Shown one piece after another: positions 63,945 to 64,000 of a stretch of 64,000 nucleotides of DNA (position 1 is the first letter of the stretch; every line of letters begins with the position of its first letter). The notes beneath the pieces were generated by a model that was given only the letters and a program-made list of their open reading frames with translations, was not told the DNA's origin and did not search any database. The position numbers and the translations under genes were made by a program. This DNA is from Paraburkholderia largidicola. GTDB lineage: Bacteria; Pseudomonadota; Gammaproteobacteria; Burkholderiales; Burkholderiaceae. The DNA lies in assembly GCF_013426895.1 (NCBI RefSeq), contig NZ_AP023175.1, positions 2,480,001 to 2,544,000 of the forward strand. Reading direction: 5' to 3'.

Positions 63945-64000
63945 ATGAGCCTGTCAGCCACGCATCCCGGCGCGGGGGCCATTGGCGCGCCCGCGCCGCA
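63945..64000 (+). CDS. Start of a gene cut by the window edge
   Basis: ATG at 63945 with an ideal TGGAGGAGAC ribosome site opens a frame that runs to the window end (MSLSATHPGAGAIGAPAP). Only 18 residues are visible, Ala/Gly/Pro-rich, so no function can be assigned. The surrounding AT-richer leader supports a genuine gene start. Confidence 0.6.
   Translation, partial: MSLSATHPGAGAIGAPAP

Overview
The window looks like a chromosomal or chromid segment of a Paraburkholderia or close Burkholderiales relative. The evidence is the high GC content with strong third-position bias, family content typical of that group (DUF4148, DUF2968, DUF938, many LysR regulators, aromatic and oxalate catabolism) and large intergenic palindromes. 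Genus is an inference from gene content. No rRNA, tRNA, CRISPR or prophage was seen.

Layout. 0-14.5 kb: a GAF-GAF-GGDEF-EAL protein; a CxxC peroxidase-like enzyme; a DHA2 exporter between two ~783-bp imperfect palindromes, the second split by a complete IS481-family element with a 6-bp target duplication; two DUF190 genes around a TfoX-N-like gene; a methyltransferase and a TetR regulator; a DNA ligase and its partner exonuclease; a Gly-rich secreted protein. 14.6-17.2 kb: a large-subunit catalase and a small unknown. 17.5-24.1 kb: a hydroquinone/hydroxyquinol catabolic cluster (LysR, two-subunit hydroquinone dioxygenase, semialdehyde dehydrogenase, maleylacetate reductase, hydroxyquinol 1,2-dioxygenase, Rieske protein). 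24.2-27.3 kb: an ABC exporter and an orphan RsbRD-type histidine kinase.

27.3-38.9 kb is an oxalate/formate-type locus: an OFA transporter with a 41-aa partner, a small membrane protein plus GntR regulator, sucCD, formyl-CoA transferase, a LysR regulator, a second OFA (OxlT-like) transporter and another LysR. A 15-16 bp motif recurs upstream of three of the units and is a candidate GntR operator. 39-49 kb: aldehyde dehydrogenase, LysE exporter, a lipoprotein, two glycosyltransferases, an M23 endopeptidase, DUF2252, a GlsB-type membrane protein, a polysaccharide deacetylase. 48.9-52.9 kb: LysR, D-amino-acid dehydrogenase, an orphan amino-acid binding protein and an SDR. 53-59.6 kb: sirtuin, PPOX-type flavoprotein, DUF938, 6-phosphogluconate dehydrogenase, DUF4148, a DUF2968 pair and a cupin.

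59.8-64 kb holds the most unusual small features. These are an NlpD-like lipoprotein with a degenerate LytM domain; an 83-aa protein with a double-glycine leader and a very proline-rich core; and a divergent NRAMP transporter preceded by a 53-aa gene and, further upstream, a possible 17-codon leader ORF whose stop abuts an RNA stem. The window ends just inside a new gene.

Start codons were moved from the longest frame where a Shine-Dalgarno sequence or family alignment favoured an internal start; these choices are stated per gene.
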